Counted from the first letter of the stretch, positions 36,550 to 46,594 are shown. The stretch: DNA of 64,000 nucleotides from Candidatus Brocadia sinica JPN1 (GCF_000949635.1 NZ_BAFN01000001.1:1-64000), one strand, 5' to 3'. Notes: generated by a model from the sequence alone, not told the origin. Program-made: numbers and translations.

Positions 36550-39435
36550 CTACAGGGCATTATACAAATCCTGCACTTCCTGGTCGGTCAAGGCACGTTT
36601 GTAAATTCTAACATCATCAATCGTACCATTAAAATAACCATTAAACCCTGTATGCCCTATTCTCATGTTGGAATACAATGTCAATGGCACAACCGTATTC
36701 CCCGCCGGATGGGTTCGAGTATTGGCCAGCTGCCCATTTACATAGAGCATCTGTTTCCCTGTAGCCTTGTTGTAAGTGCCAACTACATGATACCAACCAC
36801 CAACCGAATTGACCAAATCCTTTATAGCAGTTTTCTGTGTCTTATTTCCACTTCCATCCTGTGTCACGAGGATAAATTGAAGTGTATCAGGTGCGGTTTT
36901 ATAAAATCGCACATCAAAACCCTCTCGAAGTTGCAAACTTGGATTCCATCCATATCCACCAAATATGGCATCAACACCCGTTGCATCATTTGCATTTTTA
37001 TAGAACCATGCAGCAATGGAAATCTCTTCATGATTCATACGGGAAATTGATACGTAATCGTTGATTCCATCAAAGCTTAATCCATTTCCACTCTTCCCGG
37101 TCGTCCATGCGGCTCCGTTCACAGCGCCATCATTACCGTTGCCAGACGCATCAGTTGCAATCGCTCCTGCCCCCTCATCAAACGGATAGTGGGCTACCAT
37201 AGAGTCATTTATATTCGTCTCGACAGTTGTTAGCTCCTGGTTCGCTGAAATCTGGCTTAATGTCTGGACGGCGCCACTTGGCCAGAATATATTAATAGTA
37301 TCTACCACACTTATATTCCCCAAACCAAAATGAAGTGGGGACACCCCCTGTGAATAAACTTCACCTCCATTCCCATTTAGCTGGCGTGTTTGAATCCCCT
37401 GAGAAGTATTTAATACTACCCTGGCGCCAATTCCTGATCGGTTACTCTTTGTGCCTACCAATTTAATTTTTATCCAGTTATTACCATTCCCAGGATTTTT
37501 GTAAAGTATTGCCTTCCCATTTGATAGAGGAAATCCCCATCCAAATCCGTTCGACAAAAACAAATCCAGATTTCCGTCATTATTAAGATCTCCCCATGCT
37601 GCGCCATAATGACGTCCAACTGCATTTACCGCCGCGCCAACTCCGGCCGTCCCAGTAATATCCTCGAAAGTTCCGTCTCCCAGATTACGATAGAGGGTAT
37701 TTGTCCTGTTTCCCAGGACATCGCTTGCGTCTACAACATATAAATCTAAATACCCATCATTATCAAAATCTCCCCAAATTGCCCCACTATTATTGCCGAT
37801 GTGTCCGGTACGTGATTCCTCGGTTACATCGGTAAAAGACCCATTTCCATTATTCCGATAAAGTGTTGATTTAAAATTTGTCTTTATTATAGGTGAATTA
37901 GTCTCCACTTGCGAAAAATTCCCGTCAGATATAATATGCCCCCAAAAACCAGGTCCAGATACACTTACAGTCTTAGTCCATTGTATATGCCATGTATTAC
38001 CCGTTTCTTCTTTCCAAACGAAGAAGGCATTTTCTTTTCCAACATTAATCATCGGCATGCCGGTAACTTCATCGGAATTCAGAGTAAAAGGAATTGTGAG
38101 GGGATTTTTTCTATCCTTCCCAACGAATACAGAAGCGGTATTTTTCTGACCATTTATCCGGAGATCAAAAGTAATATTACTACCCGGCTCACATCGAAAG
38201 GTCACATCCCCGGGTTCGGTGAATCCAGCTAATGTATTACTAAAATCAATCCTTGTTTGATCCCAAAACAGTGCTCTATGATAATCATTATTGCCCCTGG
38301 CAACATAAAGGTCAATGAATCCATCATTATTATAATCCCCCCACGCAACACCCCTCACCGTTTCCTTGTTTCCAACAATAAAGGAATTATTCAGATTGTA
38401 GGCACCATTTCCATTATTGCGATATAATTTGCCCGCTTGCCACCCCCCCGCAAACAAATCCATATTTCCATCATTGTCATAGTCAGCAAAAGACATTATA
38501 TAATCAAATAAATTAGTTAGTCCCGTTGAGGCCGTAACATCATAAAAAGATCCACTTTTATCGTTTTTATATACAACCCCTGTGCCTTCGTCGCCACCAA
38601 AAGACACAAACAAATCTAAATAGCCGTCATTATCATAATCTATCCAATTTGTCCCTCGGGCAGAAGTAATGTCAATGCCTGCCTGATTCGAAACATCCGT
38701 AAATTTGCCTGTGCCATCTCCTTCCCAAAGTTGACTACTATGATCAGTACCTATTCCACCACCACCGACGCCAATAAACAAATCTAGATTTCCATCGTTA
38801 TTATAATCTCCTATAGCATACCCATGTCTATCAATTTGACTATCAGTCTTTATACCCGAGTCGTAAATTATATTCGTGAATGTTTCATCCCCCTTATTCT
38901 GGTAAAGCGAAGGTCGCCATGTGTGATGAGGGTCCACGATATCCAAATTACCATCATTGTTGATATCTCCCAATAAAGGATTTCCAAATGCATGCTTTTT
39001 AGTCTGCTCTAGCCCGGAGATCACTGAAATATCGTTAAATTGAACCGGACTAACCAGAGATGGCGATGGAGTCGCGGAAACTTCATCTGATGATAAACTC
39101 TCGCCAAACGAATTTACTGCTGTAACAACGAAATAATATAAAGTCCCATTATTAAGACCTGTCAGTTGATAGGGAGATGTAATTTGCTTTATTTGCATTC
39201 CTGCAAGAGTTATCCAGTTTGATTTATTTATTCCAGGGTGTCTTGAAAGATATATATTATAACCAGTTGCTCCAGCAACACTGCCCCACGACAGGTTAAC
39301 CATGCCGCTTTCGGCTGTAACTTCCAGATTAGGGGGGATGCCAGGCACCTGTCCGTTTGCTTTCAATTCCACGATAAAATTAGAAATCAACGACGGGGTT
39401 AATATGATAGTTAATAAAATGAATCTTTTCATCAT
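36550..39435 (-). CDS. Secreted VCBS/FG-GAP, ASPIC and LamG protein (copy 2)
   Basis: 961 residues with the same domain order as 14229-17096: signal peptide, Fn3-like domain, seven FG-GAP calcium-binding repeats (GDINNDGNLD to GDLNNDGNLD), ASPIC/UnbV, LamG. The ribosome binding site GAGGAT precedes ATG 39435. The last third, from about GWGFPLSNGK to the end, is DNA-identical to copy 1. The N-terminal two thirds carry many substitutions and short insertions such as GVGGGGIGTDHSS. The spacer to the upstream LamG gene is unrelated to that in copy 1 and lacks its hairpin. It is an extracellular, probably matrix-associated protein. Confidence 0.85.
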   Translation of the reverse strand: MMKRFILLTIILTPSLISNFIVELKANGQVPGIPPNLEVTAESGMVNLSWGSVAGATGYNIYLSRHPGINKSNWITLAGMQIKQITSPYQLTGLNNGTLYYFVVTAVNSFGESLSSDEVSATPSPSLVSPVQFNDISVISGLEQTKKHAFGNPLLGDINNDGNLDIVDPHHTWRPSLYQNKGDETFTNIIYDSGIKTDSQIDRHGYAIGDYNNDGNLDLFIGVGGGGIGTDHSSQLWEGDGTGKFTDVSNQAGIDITSARGTNWIDYDNDGYLDLFVSFGGDEGTGVVYKNDKSGSFYDVTASTGLTNLFDYIMSFADYDNDGNMDLFAGGWQAGKLYRNNGNGAYNLNNSFIVGNKETVRGVAWGDYNNDGFIDLYVARGNNDYHRALFWDQTRIDFSNTLAGFTEPGDVTFRCEPGSNITFDLRINGQKNTASVFVGKDRKNPLTIPFTLNSDEVTGMPMINVGKENAFFVWKEETGNTWHIQWTKTVSVSGPGFWGHIISDGNFSQVETNSPIIKTNFKSTLYRNNGNGSFTDVTEESRTGHIGNNSGAIWGDFDNDGYLDLYVVDASDVLGNRTNTLYRNLGDGTFEDITGTAGVGAAVNAVGRHYGAAWGDLNNDGNLDLFLSNGFGWGFPLSNGKAILYKNPGNGNNWIKIKLVGTKSNRSGIGARVVLNTSQGIQTRQLNGNGGEVYSQGVSPLHFGLGNISVVDTINIFWPSGAVQTLSQISANQELTTVETNINDSMVAHYPFDEGAGAIATDASGNGNDGAVNGAAWTTGKSGNGLSFDGINDYVSISRMNHEEISIAAWFYKNANDATGVDAIFGGYGWNPSLQLREGFDVRFYKTAPDTLQFILVTQDGSGNKTQKTAIKDLVNSVGGWYHVVGTYNKATGKQMLYVNGQLANTRTHPAGNTVVPLTLYSNMRIGHTGFNGYFNGTIDDVRIYKRALTDQEVQDLYNAL

Positions 39436-39551
39436 TGCTTTATCCTCAAAAAACAGATTTGTCCCTATAAATAATTACGATGTAAACAAAAAATATCCTT
39501 TATCCACCCGCTACACTTCGCACTTTTAAGTTCCTTTGCGGGCAAAACATC

Positions 39552-41993
39552 TCATAAGGCATTGTACAAGTCCTGGACTTCCTGACTGGTTAAGGGTTGA
39601 TTGTAAAGGCGGACGTCGTCAATCTTGCCCTTAAAATAACCATTATTGCCGGAACCCCCTATTTTCATGTCAGGGTATTGAGTCGATGGCATAACCGTGT
39701 TTCCCGCCGGATGGTATTGGGTATTAACCAGCTGTCCATTTACATAGAGCTTCTGTTCCCCTGTAGCCTTGTTGTAAGTACCTGCAACGTGATACCAACT
39801 ACCAACTGAATTGGCCAAATCCTTTATCGCGGTTTTCTGTGTCTTATTTCCACTTCCATCCTGCGTCACGAGAATAAATTGAAGCTTATTGGGAGTAGTT
39901 TTGTTAAATCTCAAATCAAACCCCTCCCGCAGTTGTACGTCTGAATTCCATTTATATCCACCGAATATGGCATCAACGCCTGTTGTATCATTTGCATTTT
40001 TATAGAACCATGCGGTAATGGAAATCTCGTCATGATTCATACGTGGAATTGATACGTAATCATTGATTCCATCAAGGCTTAACCCATTTCCACTCTTCCC
40101 AGTTGTCCATGTGGCTCCATTGATAGCGCCATGATTTCCATTGCCAGATGTATCAGAAGCAATTGTCCCGCCCCCTTCTTCGAACGGATAGTGAGCCTGC
40201 AGGCCAATACTAAGGGCATTGTACAAGTCCTGAACTTCCTGGCTGGTTAATGGTTGATTATAAAGGCGGACGTCGTCAATCTTGCCCTTAAAATAACCAT
40301 TATTGCCGGAACCCCCTATTTTCATGTCAGGATATTGAGTCGATGGCATAACCGTATTTCCCGCCGGATGGTATTGGGTATTAACCAGCTGCCCATTTAC
40401 ATAAAGCTTCTGTTCCCCTGTAGCCTTGTTGTAAGTACCTACAACGTGATACCAACTACCAACTGAATTGACCAAATCCTTTATCGCGGTTTTCTGTGTC
40501 TTATTTCCACTTCCATCCTGCGTCACGAGAATAAATTGAAGCTTATTGGGAGTAGTTTTGTTAAATCTCAAATCAAACCCCTCCCGAAGTTGTACGTCTG
40601 AATTCCATTTATATCCACCGAATATGGCATCAACACCCGTTGTATCATTTGCATTTTTATAGAACCATGCAGCAATGGAAATCTCGTCATTATTCATACG
40701 TGGAACCGACACAAAATCATCAATTCCATCGAAACTCAACGCCCCCTCGCTTTTACCGGTTGTCCATGTGGCTCCATTGATGGTACCATTATTTCCGTAG
40801 ATTGAAGAATCAATAGCAATCGTCCCGTTCCCTTCATCAAATTTATAGTACCCTACCATACCGGCTTTGAAAACTGTTATATTCACCACGCTAGAAGTCG
40901 CCGTTGCTCCATCGTTATCTGTTGCTTTTGCTGAGAGTACATAACTGCCAGCGGTTACATTGTTCCATGTGAGAATGTGAGGTTCGGAGGTTGTTTCACC
41001 AAGTTTTGTGCTCCCCGCGTAATACTCAACCTTGCTCACGACACCATCAATATCCGAGGCCGTTGCCGTTATCGTTATGTCCGTTGGCGTTGTAAATGTT
41101 GCCCCATTAGAGGGGTTGGTTATAGCCACAGTGGGCGACGCATTATCTCCCAAACCATCGGCCAGATTCCTCCCTCTCGAGAGTATTTCATTGGCGCCTC
41201 CTCCGGTCACTACAAATAAATATCCAGTGTAAGGCGAATGTGGCCGGGAAAACGTGGGAAAAAGCTCAAAGCCTGTTTTCCACAAAAGCTTTATAATGTC
41301 TATCTGCGATACAGGCGCTACCCTACCAAATCCTCTCCCATTTGCCACATTGTATACCCCCATAATAAACCACCCGTGATAATCCAGAGGCCCTGGTTGA
41401 TCTATTTCGGTAATATTTTGGTAACCAACATCACCCGGGTACCGATCAAAATAAATATTGGGATAAATTACGTAACCTCTTTTCCACTCACTCGCGCCAT
41501 ATATTTCATACACCCCACTACTACTACCACCGCCTCCGGGAGACCCCTGGTCTACAATATTTGTACCATACCTTATATATTTCGTTTTTATATAATAACT
41601 ATCTGGAAAGATCGATACCTCTGATACCTTTGCCCCATTATCCCACTCGAGTCGAACGGTCTTGACATCTGCCCCATCCTGTACAACATACGCAGTTGTT
41701 AGTGTACCACGATTAGCGCATGCATCAAGGTAAAGCCCTGCCTGATCCTCATTGACACTCTTGATCACCAGATCCTTGATCACATGTTCATAATGGTCTC
41801 CGCCAAAAAAACGCCCATATTTCAGTCTTATCTTACTATTCTCTAGAGATACTTCCAATGCTCCAGCTGTATCTGTCCCAATGCTAATACTTCCCCATTC
41901 TTGTGCAAAAGAGGGAAAAGACAGAATGAATAAAAATCCTAATATGCCGGTGAAAGAAATCGCCCCTAATATTAATTTATGTCGAATAGCCAT
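39552..41993 (-). CDS. Secreted protein with Ig-like domain and two LamG repeats (copy 2)
   Basis: 813 residues. Same signal peptide, N-terminal beta domain and Ig-like domain (SPTVAITNPSNGATF) as 17233-20337, but two LamG repeats instead of three. The two repeats are almost identical to each other (both contain KWNSDVQLREGFDLRFNKTT), so they look recently homogenised. ATG 41993 follows AAGGAG at good spacing. The leader carries promoter, c-di-GMP-I riboswitch and terminator. It probably makes a shorter version of the same surface protein. Confidence 0.85.
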   Translation of the reverse strand: MAIRHKLILGAISFTGILGFLFILSFPSFAQEWGSISIGTDTAGALEVSLENSKIRLKYGRFFGGDHYEHVIKDLVIKSVNEDQAGLYLDACANRGTLTTAYVVQDGADVKTVRLEWDNGAKVSEVSIFPDSYYIKTKYIRYGTNIVDQGSPGGGGSSSGVYEIYGASEWKRGYVIYPNIYFDRYPGDVGYQNITEIDQPGPLDYHGWFIMGVYNVANGRGFGRVAPVSQIDIIKLLWKTGFELFPTFSRPHSPYTGYLFVVTGGGANEILSRGRNLADGLGDNASPTVAITNPSNGATFTTPTDITITATASDIDGVVSKVEYYAGSTKLGETTSEPHILTWNNVTAGSYVLSAKATDNDGATATSSVVNITVFKAGMVGYYKFDEGNGTIAIDSSIYGNNGTINGATWTTGKSEGALSFDGIDDFVSVPRMNNDEISIAAWFYKNANDTTGVDAIFGGYKWNSDVQLREGFDLRFNKTTPNKLQFILVTQDGSGNKTQKTAIKDLVNSVGSWYHVVGTYNKATGEQKLYVNGQLVNTQYHPAGNTVMPSTQYPDMKIGGSGNNGYFKGKIDDVRLYNQPLTSQEVQDLYNALSIGLQAHYPFEEGGGTIASDTSGNGNHGAINGATWTTGKSGNGLSLDGINDYVSIPRMNHDEISITAWFYKNANDTTGVDAIFGGYKWNSDVQLREGFDLRFNKTTPNKLQFILVTQDGSGNKTQKTAIKDLANSVGSWYHVAGTYNKATGEQKLYVNGQLVNTQYHPAGNTVMPSTQYPDMKIGGSGNNGYFKGKIDDVRLYNQPLTSQEVQDLYNAL

Positions 41994-42021
41994 TTTCTTA
42001 CTCCTTAATTAACATTCAAAT

Positions 42022-42073
42022 AAAAAAGCCTTACTGCAAAGATATTTATAAAAACATCTTCGGCAGTAAGGCT
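42022..42073 (-). terminator. Riboswitch-linked intrinsic terminator (copy 2)
   Basis: AGCCTTACTGC/GCAGTAAGGCT followed by a T-run on the minus strand, matching 20366-20418. Confidence 0.88.
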
Positions 42074-42160
42074 ATCTTGTTTAAACTACTTCCCTGTATG
42101 TTTAAAGACCCTTTACTTTGCGTCCCCTGATTACTCAGGGTTTGCCCTTATCGTTCTGTT
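42055..42160 (-). promoter_or_regulatory. Cyclic-di-GMP-I (GEMM-I) riboswitch upstream of the two-LamG gene
   Basis: Aptamer blocks as at 20399-20500: AAGGGCAAACC, GUAA-capped stem, GGGGACGCAAAG, GGGTCT, and 3' arm AGCCTTACTGCCGAAG. The aptamer is unchanged although the gene behind it has diverged. Confidence 0.92.
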
Positions 42161-42222
42161 TTTCTTTATTTTTTGTTTCAAAAAGGTCGTTATTTTAAAA
42201 TCACACAGATCATATTTTTTCT

Positions 42223-42251
42223 TTTTTAGCATAAATATTGTTTTATGTCAA
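42223..42251 (-). promoter_or_regulatory. Sigma70-like promoter of the riboswitch leader (copy 2)
   Basis: TTGACA (42251-42246), 17-bp spacer, TAAAAA (42228-42223) on the minus strand. Confidence 0.6.
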
Positions 42252-42321
42252 GAAATAATATAATAAATTTTTACAATGCCGGTTTATTTATAACGAAGAA
42301 CCTTTTCCTCTAAAATAGTTT

Positions 42322-44538
42322 TTATTTTATCGTCACATCATCAATCCATAGGGTTCCAGGCCCATAGAGCCTGAATTCTGCCCGCAAATATGCCGCATTG
42401 GATAGCGCCGTACCCTGAACGGTAATTTTCGTCCAACCCGACGTACCGCTTACCAGGCCAGATGATTTATAGCCTCCCAAATACTTTAAGGAGGAATCCC
42501 AGAAGTTTATGACAAGCTTTCCATATTGCTGTATATCGCTTGCCTTCATCCAGACAGAAGCTGTATAATAAGCGCCGGCGAAGGCCCCGATCTCTGTCGT
42601 TTTGCTCATCCAGCGCGCAAATGTTCCGATTGATTGGCCGGAAACTATTTTAAGGGATCGACTTCCGCCATGTGCGGCATCTGTCGTCCAGGTGAATGTT
42701 CCTTTGCCAGCAGTGAAGTAATTTACCATGGGGTCTGTTTCAAAGCCAGGATTGGGGGCAAGATTGGTTGTTGTGGAATTAGTAGTAAAGGACCTTTCAC
42801 CTCCGTATTTGGTTCCGGAACTGTTTTTTGCCACCAGCCTGTAGTAATACGTCTTCGCTGCCGACAAGCCGTTTATGCCTATGCTTATTGCTGTGTCGCC
42901 TGAACTGCTGACACCCTGCGCCGATGACTTGCTGCCATATGTCCCGCTTATTGTGCCATACTCAAACCATGCTGTAGTTGATAAGCCATTGGCATTCACT
43001 GTGCCTCCCAACGTAGCGGAATTTGACGTCACATCGGTCGCTGACCCCGTCACAACCTTTGGAGGTATACCGGTTGATGTTGATACTGTAAAAATATATC
43101 CCCTCCCCTTCACCTGACCATTGGTTGCATCGACATCAATACTAACCCCACTCTTTAACCTTATTTCATCGCCAACTATTGCAACATCGGCGCTCCCATC
43201 CCCGGACTCAATAAAGTATCCATCGGCACGTTGTACCCCGGTGACCGTCTCACCCGCATTGAGTTTTACCACGCCGTTTTTCGTCACAAACACCACAAAG
43301 AGTTTTCCTGTCTTCGGCTGACGTGAATACATGACATCGCTGCTGGCATAACTCTTTGTGCTCCGATACACACTGCCATCCCATGAACGATCGGTGAGAG
43401 GAACATTATTTAAATTGTCCCAATTCGGCAAACACCGTATGAGTTTAAGTCTGGGATAGACTTCCGTGATGTTCTGAAAGCTCGGCATATTTCCCGTGCC
43501 GCCGAACCGCAGGAACCAATTATACCATGCCCTGTTGATACCAGCATTGGCCGCATAAAGACGATTTTCATACTCGTCGACACTGTTGGGCTGACTGATG
43601 CCCATCATATCTTTCGTAATAGCCAATCCTGAATTAAAAATAGCGCTATCATCTACAAATTCCGTACTAGAGCTTTCCTGTGAAATCATATCAGGGGTTA
43701 ATTCATCTTTGTCTGTACGATCTTTTATCTGATTTATCCATCCCCAGTACACATCATATGGCTCTACGATCCATTTAGCATTAGGAAATTCAGCCAGCAT
43801 TCTTGCCTTCAATTGTTTGAAAAAAGCAGCTTTCCCATCTTGATATGTTGCATATTCATGCGTTATAGTTCCGTGTAGTAAACCAGACTCTGTCCCCGTC
43901 CAATTGGACAAGTAAGTTACTTTGTTACGTCCACTTACCCAACAATAAAAATAACCATCAAGAGGGGATTCATCATACATATGTCCGGCAAAGGTAAATG
44001 GCAAGCTTACATCTTCATAGTCATGGCACATAGCTATAACTCCCTCAACAACCATATCGATAACCGCCTGTTGCTGAAAATCCCAAAGTGGATTAAATTC
44101 CGTTGATGTGCCCTGAAACCAGCCCGTTGCTATATTGTCCGGAAACGGATCATAGCTCTTCCACGTCATATACTGATTGTAAAAATCTCGTTCTGCTTGT
44201 GAATAAGATTTTGTAATGTTTATATTCCTATCATATCCCATACTACTAATCAGCATTTTATCAGGATTAATGAAATAAAATTTAAAACCTGAAAAGTCTT
44301 GTTTGCCTTTATAGGTATCAGGGGAGGCATAGATACCGGATTTTATGTTTATAGAATCATACCCCATCTGCCTTGCATATTTTGCGCCACTTTCTGCTGA
44401 TCCATCTACAGTAATACCATACCAACTTTTCCATGTATCATTCGCTGAAACCGCGGATATTAGCCCTGTTTCAAACAAGAAAAACACTTGAGTGAATACT
44501 AAAAACACATATCCTAAAAAAGTATTTGTAATTTTCAC
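42322..44538 (-). CDS. Secreted glycosidase-like protein with Fn3-like and CBM-like domains (copy 2)
   Basis: 738 residues. Chosen start is GTG 44538, the position of the ATG in copy 1, preceded by TAGGAGAAG. Signal peptide, then a head that is only partly similar to those of 20666-22867 and 6851-10522 (YMDDEPS-type motif reads MYDESPLDG here, GYERF reads GYDRN). The Fn3-like and CBM-like C-terminal halves are nearly identical to copy 1. The acidic pair of the putative active-site motif is kept as Asp-Glu but shifted. If the head is an enzyme, specificity may differ. The IS3 relic again lies directly upstream. Confidence 0.78.
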   Translation of the reverse strand: MKITNTFLGYVFLVFTQVFFLFETGLISAVSANDTWKSWYGITVDGSAESGAKYARQMGYDSINIKSGIYASPDTYKGKQDFSGFKFYFINPDKMLISSMGYDRNINITKSYSQAERDFYNQYMTWKSYDPFPDNIATGWFQGTSTEFNPLWDFQQQAVIDMVVEGVIAMCHDYEDVSLPFTFAGHMYDESPLDGYFYCWVSGRNKVTYLSNWTGTESGLLHGTITHEYATYQDGKAAFFKQLKARMLAEFPNAKWIVEPYDVYWGWINQIKDRTDKDELTPDMISQESSSTEFVDDSAIFNSGLAITKDMMGISQPNSVDEYENRLYAANAGINRAWYNWFLRFGGTGNMPSFQNITEVYPRLKLIRCLPNWDNLNNVPLTDRSWDGSVYRSTKSYASSDVMYSRQPKTGKLFVVFVTKNGVVKLNAGETVTGVQRADGYFIESGDGSADVAIVGDEIRLKSGVSIDVDATNGQVKGRGYIFTVSTSTGIPPKVVTGSATDVTSNSATLGGTVNANGLSTTAWFEYGTISGTYGSKSSAQGVSSSGDTAISIGINGLSAAKTYYYRLVAKNSSGTKYGGERSFTTNSTTTNLAPNPGFETDPMVNYFTAGKGTFTWTTDAAHGGSRSLKIVSGQSIGTFARWMSKTTEIGAFAGAYYTASVWMKASDIQQYGKLVINFWDSSLKYLGGYKSSGLVSGTSGWTKITVQGTALSNAAYLRAEFRLYGPGTLWIDDVTIK

Positions 44539-44572
44539 AAGTACTTCTCCTAACAAAAGATTTTTAGGTTGT

Positions 44573-44896
44573 TTGCAACAAAAACTGATACAATATGTCA
44601 TATGGTTATCAGCTTGGCAACTATTACAACTAAATCTTGTGATAGGAAGAGAAAGAGCACAGAAGTTAATGCAAGTGTGGAGCACCTATATAAGGCTCCA
44701 AGAGGAGTTCTTGTATCTTGTAGCTATCCTTGATTGGTATAGTCGATATGTTCTGTTGTGGAGGTTAAATAATTCGCTGGATGTTCATTTTTGAGTAGAG
44801 GCATTGGAGGATGTCTTGAAGAAAGGTTGTCCTGGAATATTTAACAGCGACCAGGAATCGCAGTTTACAAGTAATGATTTTACGGGTATCTCTTAA
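44573..44896 (+). pseudogene. IS3-family transposase (OrfB/rve) remnant, copy 2
   Basis: Same relic as 22903-23226, with the same in-frame TGA and the same truncation points (DWYSRYVLLWRL, FNSDQESQFTS). Because both copies share the damage, the insertion and decay came before the duplication. The neighbouring 44897-45030 has no gene. Confidence 0.8.
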
Positions 44897-45030
44897 GCAA
44901 GGGGATAGCGGGTTTATCCATACCCGACCTGGATGTATATCTGTGCTTCCTTGAGGGAAACATGGGTTTGGTGTTTATTGGCCAGTAAATTTTTCAACTG
45001 AAATGAGTCTTATTACCGGAAAAGTCACTG

Positions 45031-45173
45031 TACACAGCGTCATTAATCAGATACGAATCCCCGTTTTCACGGGGACAAGCATGTCATTCCCGTGAAAGCG
45101 GGAATCCAGAAAAATACTGGATTCCGGGTCAAGCCCGGAATGACAGACAGTTATAAACTTATGTCGCTATGTA
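45031..45173. mobile_element. 143-bp MITE-like insertion, only in copy 2
   Basis: Alignment of the two duplication copies shows an extra segment here: copy 1 reads CACTGACTAAGG, copy 2 reads CACTG-element-TGACTAAGG. The ends are inverted repeats (TACACAGCG / CGCTATGTA, 8 of 9) and the target TG is doubled. Inside are nested palindromes of the CATTCCCG...CGGGAATG kind (GTCATTCCCGTGAAAGCGGG, CCGGGTCAAGCCCGGAATGAC split into arms). No coding capacity. Confidence 0.8.
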
Positions 45174-45176
45174 TGA

Positions 45177-46475
45177 CTAAGGCAATTCCTTATCATGTTC
45201 AATAACACCATCAATGGTTTTTTCTAGTTTCCTCGCTAACGATTGCCAATCATATTTTGCCAGAGAAGAATGATCAAAATGATTTTCAATTTGTCCCGAC
45301 TGTTTCAGATTATACAAATGCTGAATGACATTGATTATATCTTCTTTTCTATTATCCACCACCACACCACATTTTTGTTTACTAATGATCTTCGCCGCAA
45401 TATCTTGCTCATCATATTTAATCGCTAAAATAGGGCGTTGCGCGCCAAAGTATTCATATATTTTCCCGGGTATCTGATAACCATTCAACCATCCAAAGAG
45501 CAATAATACATCAGCGCCTTTTTGTAATGCGATAACTTTTTGGGAATTTTGATGGCCAAGAAAGATAATCTTTGTGTTCAATTGCTTTTCTTCGACCCAT
45601 TTAACGTAGTGAGAGTCAATATGCCCGGCTATTAATACTTCCACATTTTGATTGCTTAAGGATTTAATTGCTTCAAAAAAAACGTATGGCTCACGAAGCC
45701 CATTATAAAACGAACCTGTGTAAACTATACGAAATATCTTACCTTTTTCAGGTATTATTTCCTGATATTTCCGAATATCACAACCCTGAGAAATAACATC
45801 AATTCCTTTAGGGTCGAGAAACGGATAATGTTTCACAAAACCTTTTGCCGTCGATTCTGTAGTTACTATGATATGGTCTACGTTTTTTAATAGGTGCCCT
45901 TCAATGTGTTTATCGATATAATATCTCCATCGATGGAAGCCCGGGTAGAATGACCAGGGATCTCCATAATCAACAATCCATTTGGTTCCTGTCCACTTTT
46001 TGAAATAATAACCGAGGATATGATCGGTAAAAGGGTACCCTGATGAAATAATGAGATCATACTTCTTTTTTTTCAGTTTCATGAGCGCAATAAGCGCATA
46101 AGGCAGCCATACAATGCATTTATCAGGGATGAGGAGGGGTTCGACAATCCTGGTAAAGGCTCTCTTTATATGGCTTCGCACTGTAGTTTGAAGAAATGTC
46201 CCGAAGGTCTTCACTCCATTACTTTTTGGAGGTAAATGATCGTAACTAAAGCTATAAATTGGACCCGGGTAGGTGCGAATGACATTTACCTCTTTTGGGA
46301 TGGCATCAAGCAGTTTTTCGTCGTAAGCGGGATGTTTTTTTGACGCGAGTGTTGTTAGGATATCAATTTCGTACCCCTGACAAATTAAATATTTAACAAA
46401 CTGCCCCCAACGCAAGGCTCTCGGGCCGGCGATAGGAAGGAATGTGTGGCAAATCAAAAGAAGTCTTTTCCCCAT
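45177..46475 (-). CDS. Glycosyltransferase, GT4-like (copy 2)
   Basis: 432 residues, same enzyme as 23368-24660 with a handful of substitutions (for example KRAFTRIVE for KKAFTRIVE) and a two-residue longer C-terminus (DKELP). The longer end arises because the 45031-45173 insertion left different sequence just downstream of the coding end. Donor-domain motifs IVYTGSFYNGLREP and IPGKIYEYFGAQ are intact, so it should be active. Confidence 0.85.
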   Translation of the reverse strand: MGKRLLLICHTFLPIAGPRALRWGQFVKYLICQGYEIDILTTLASKKHPAYDEKLLDAIPKEVNVIRTYPGPIYSFSYDHLPPKSNGVKTFGTFLQTTVRSHIKRAFTRIVEPLLIPDKCIVWLPYALIALMKLKKKKYDLIISSGYPFTDHILGYYFKKWTGTKWIVDYGDPWSFYPGFHRWRYYIDKHIEGHLLKNVDHIIVTTESTAKGFVKHYPFLDPKGIDVISQGCDIRKYQEIIPEKGKIFRIVYTGSFYNGLREPYVFFEAIKSLSNQNVEVLIAGHIDSHYVKWVEEKQLNTKIIFLGHQNSQKVIALQKGADVLLLFGWLNGYQIPGKIYEYFGAQRPILAIKYDEQDIAAKIISKQKCGVVVDNRKEDIINVIQHLYNLKQSGQIENHFDHSSLAKYDWQSLARKLEKTIDGVIEHDKELP

Positions 46476-46594
46476 AAAAATAGCCTTATCAGTCAAGATA
46501 TTTTATCTTATTTTGTGTATATACGGTTTTTTGGGTATATTTATGTTATGGAAACAGGCATATTGCCCTAATAATTATCGGCAACAAGTATAAT

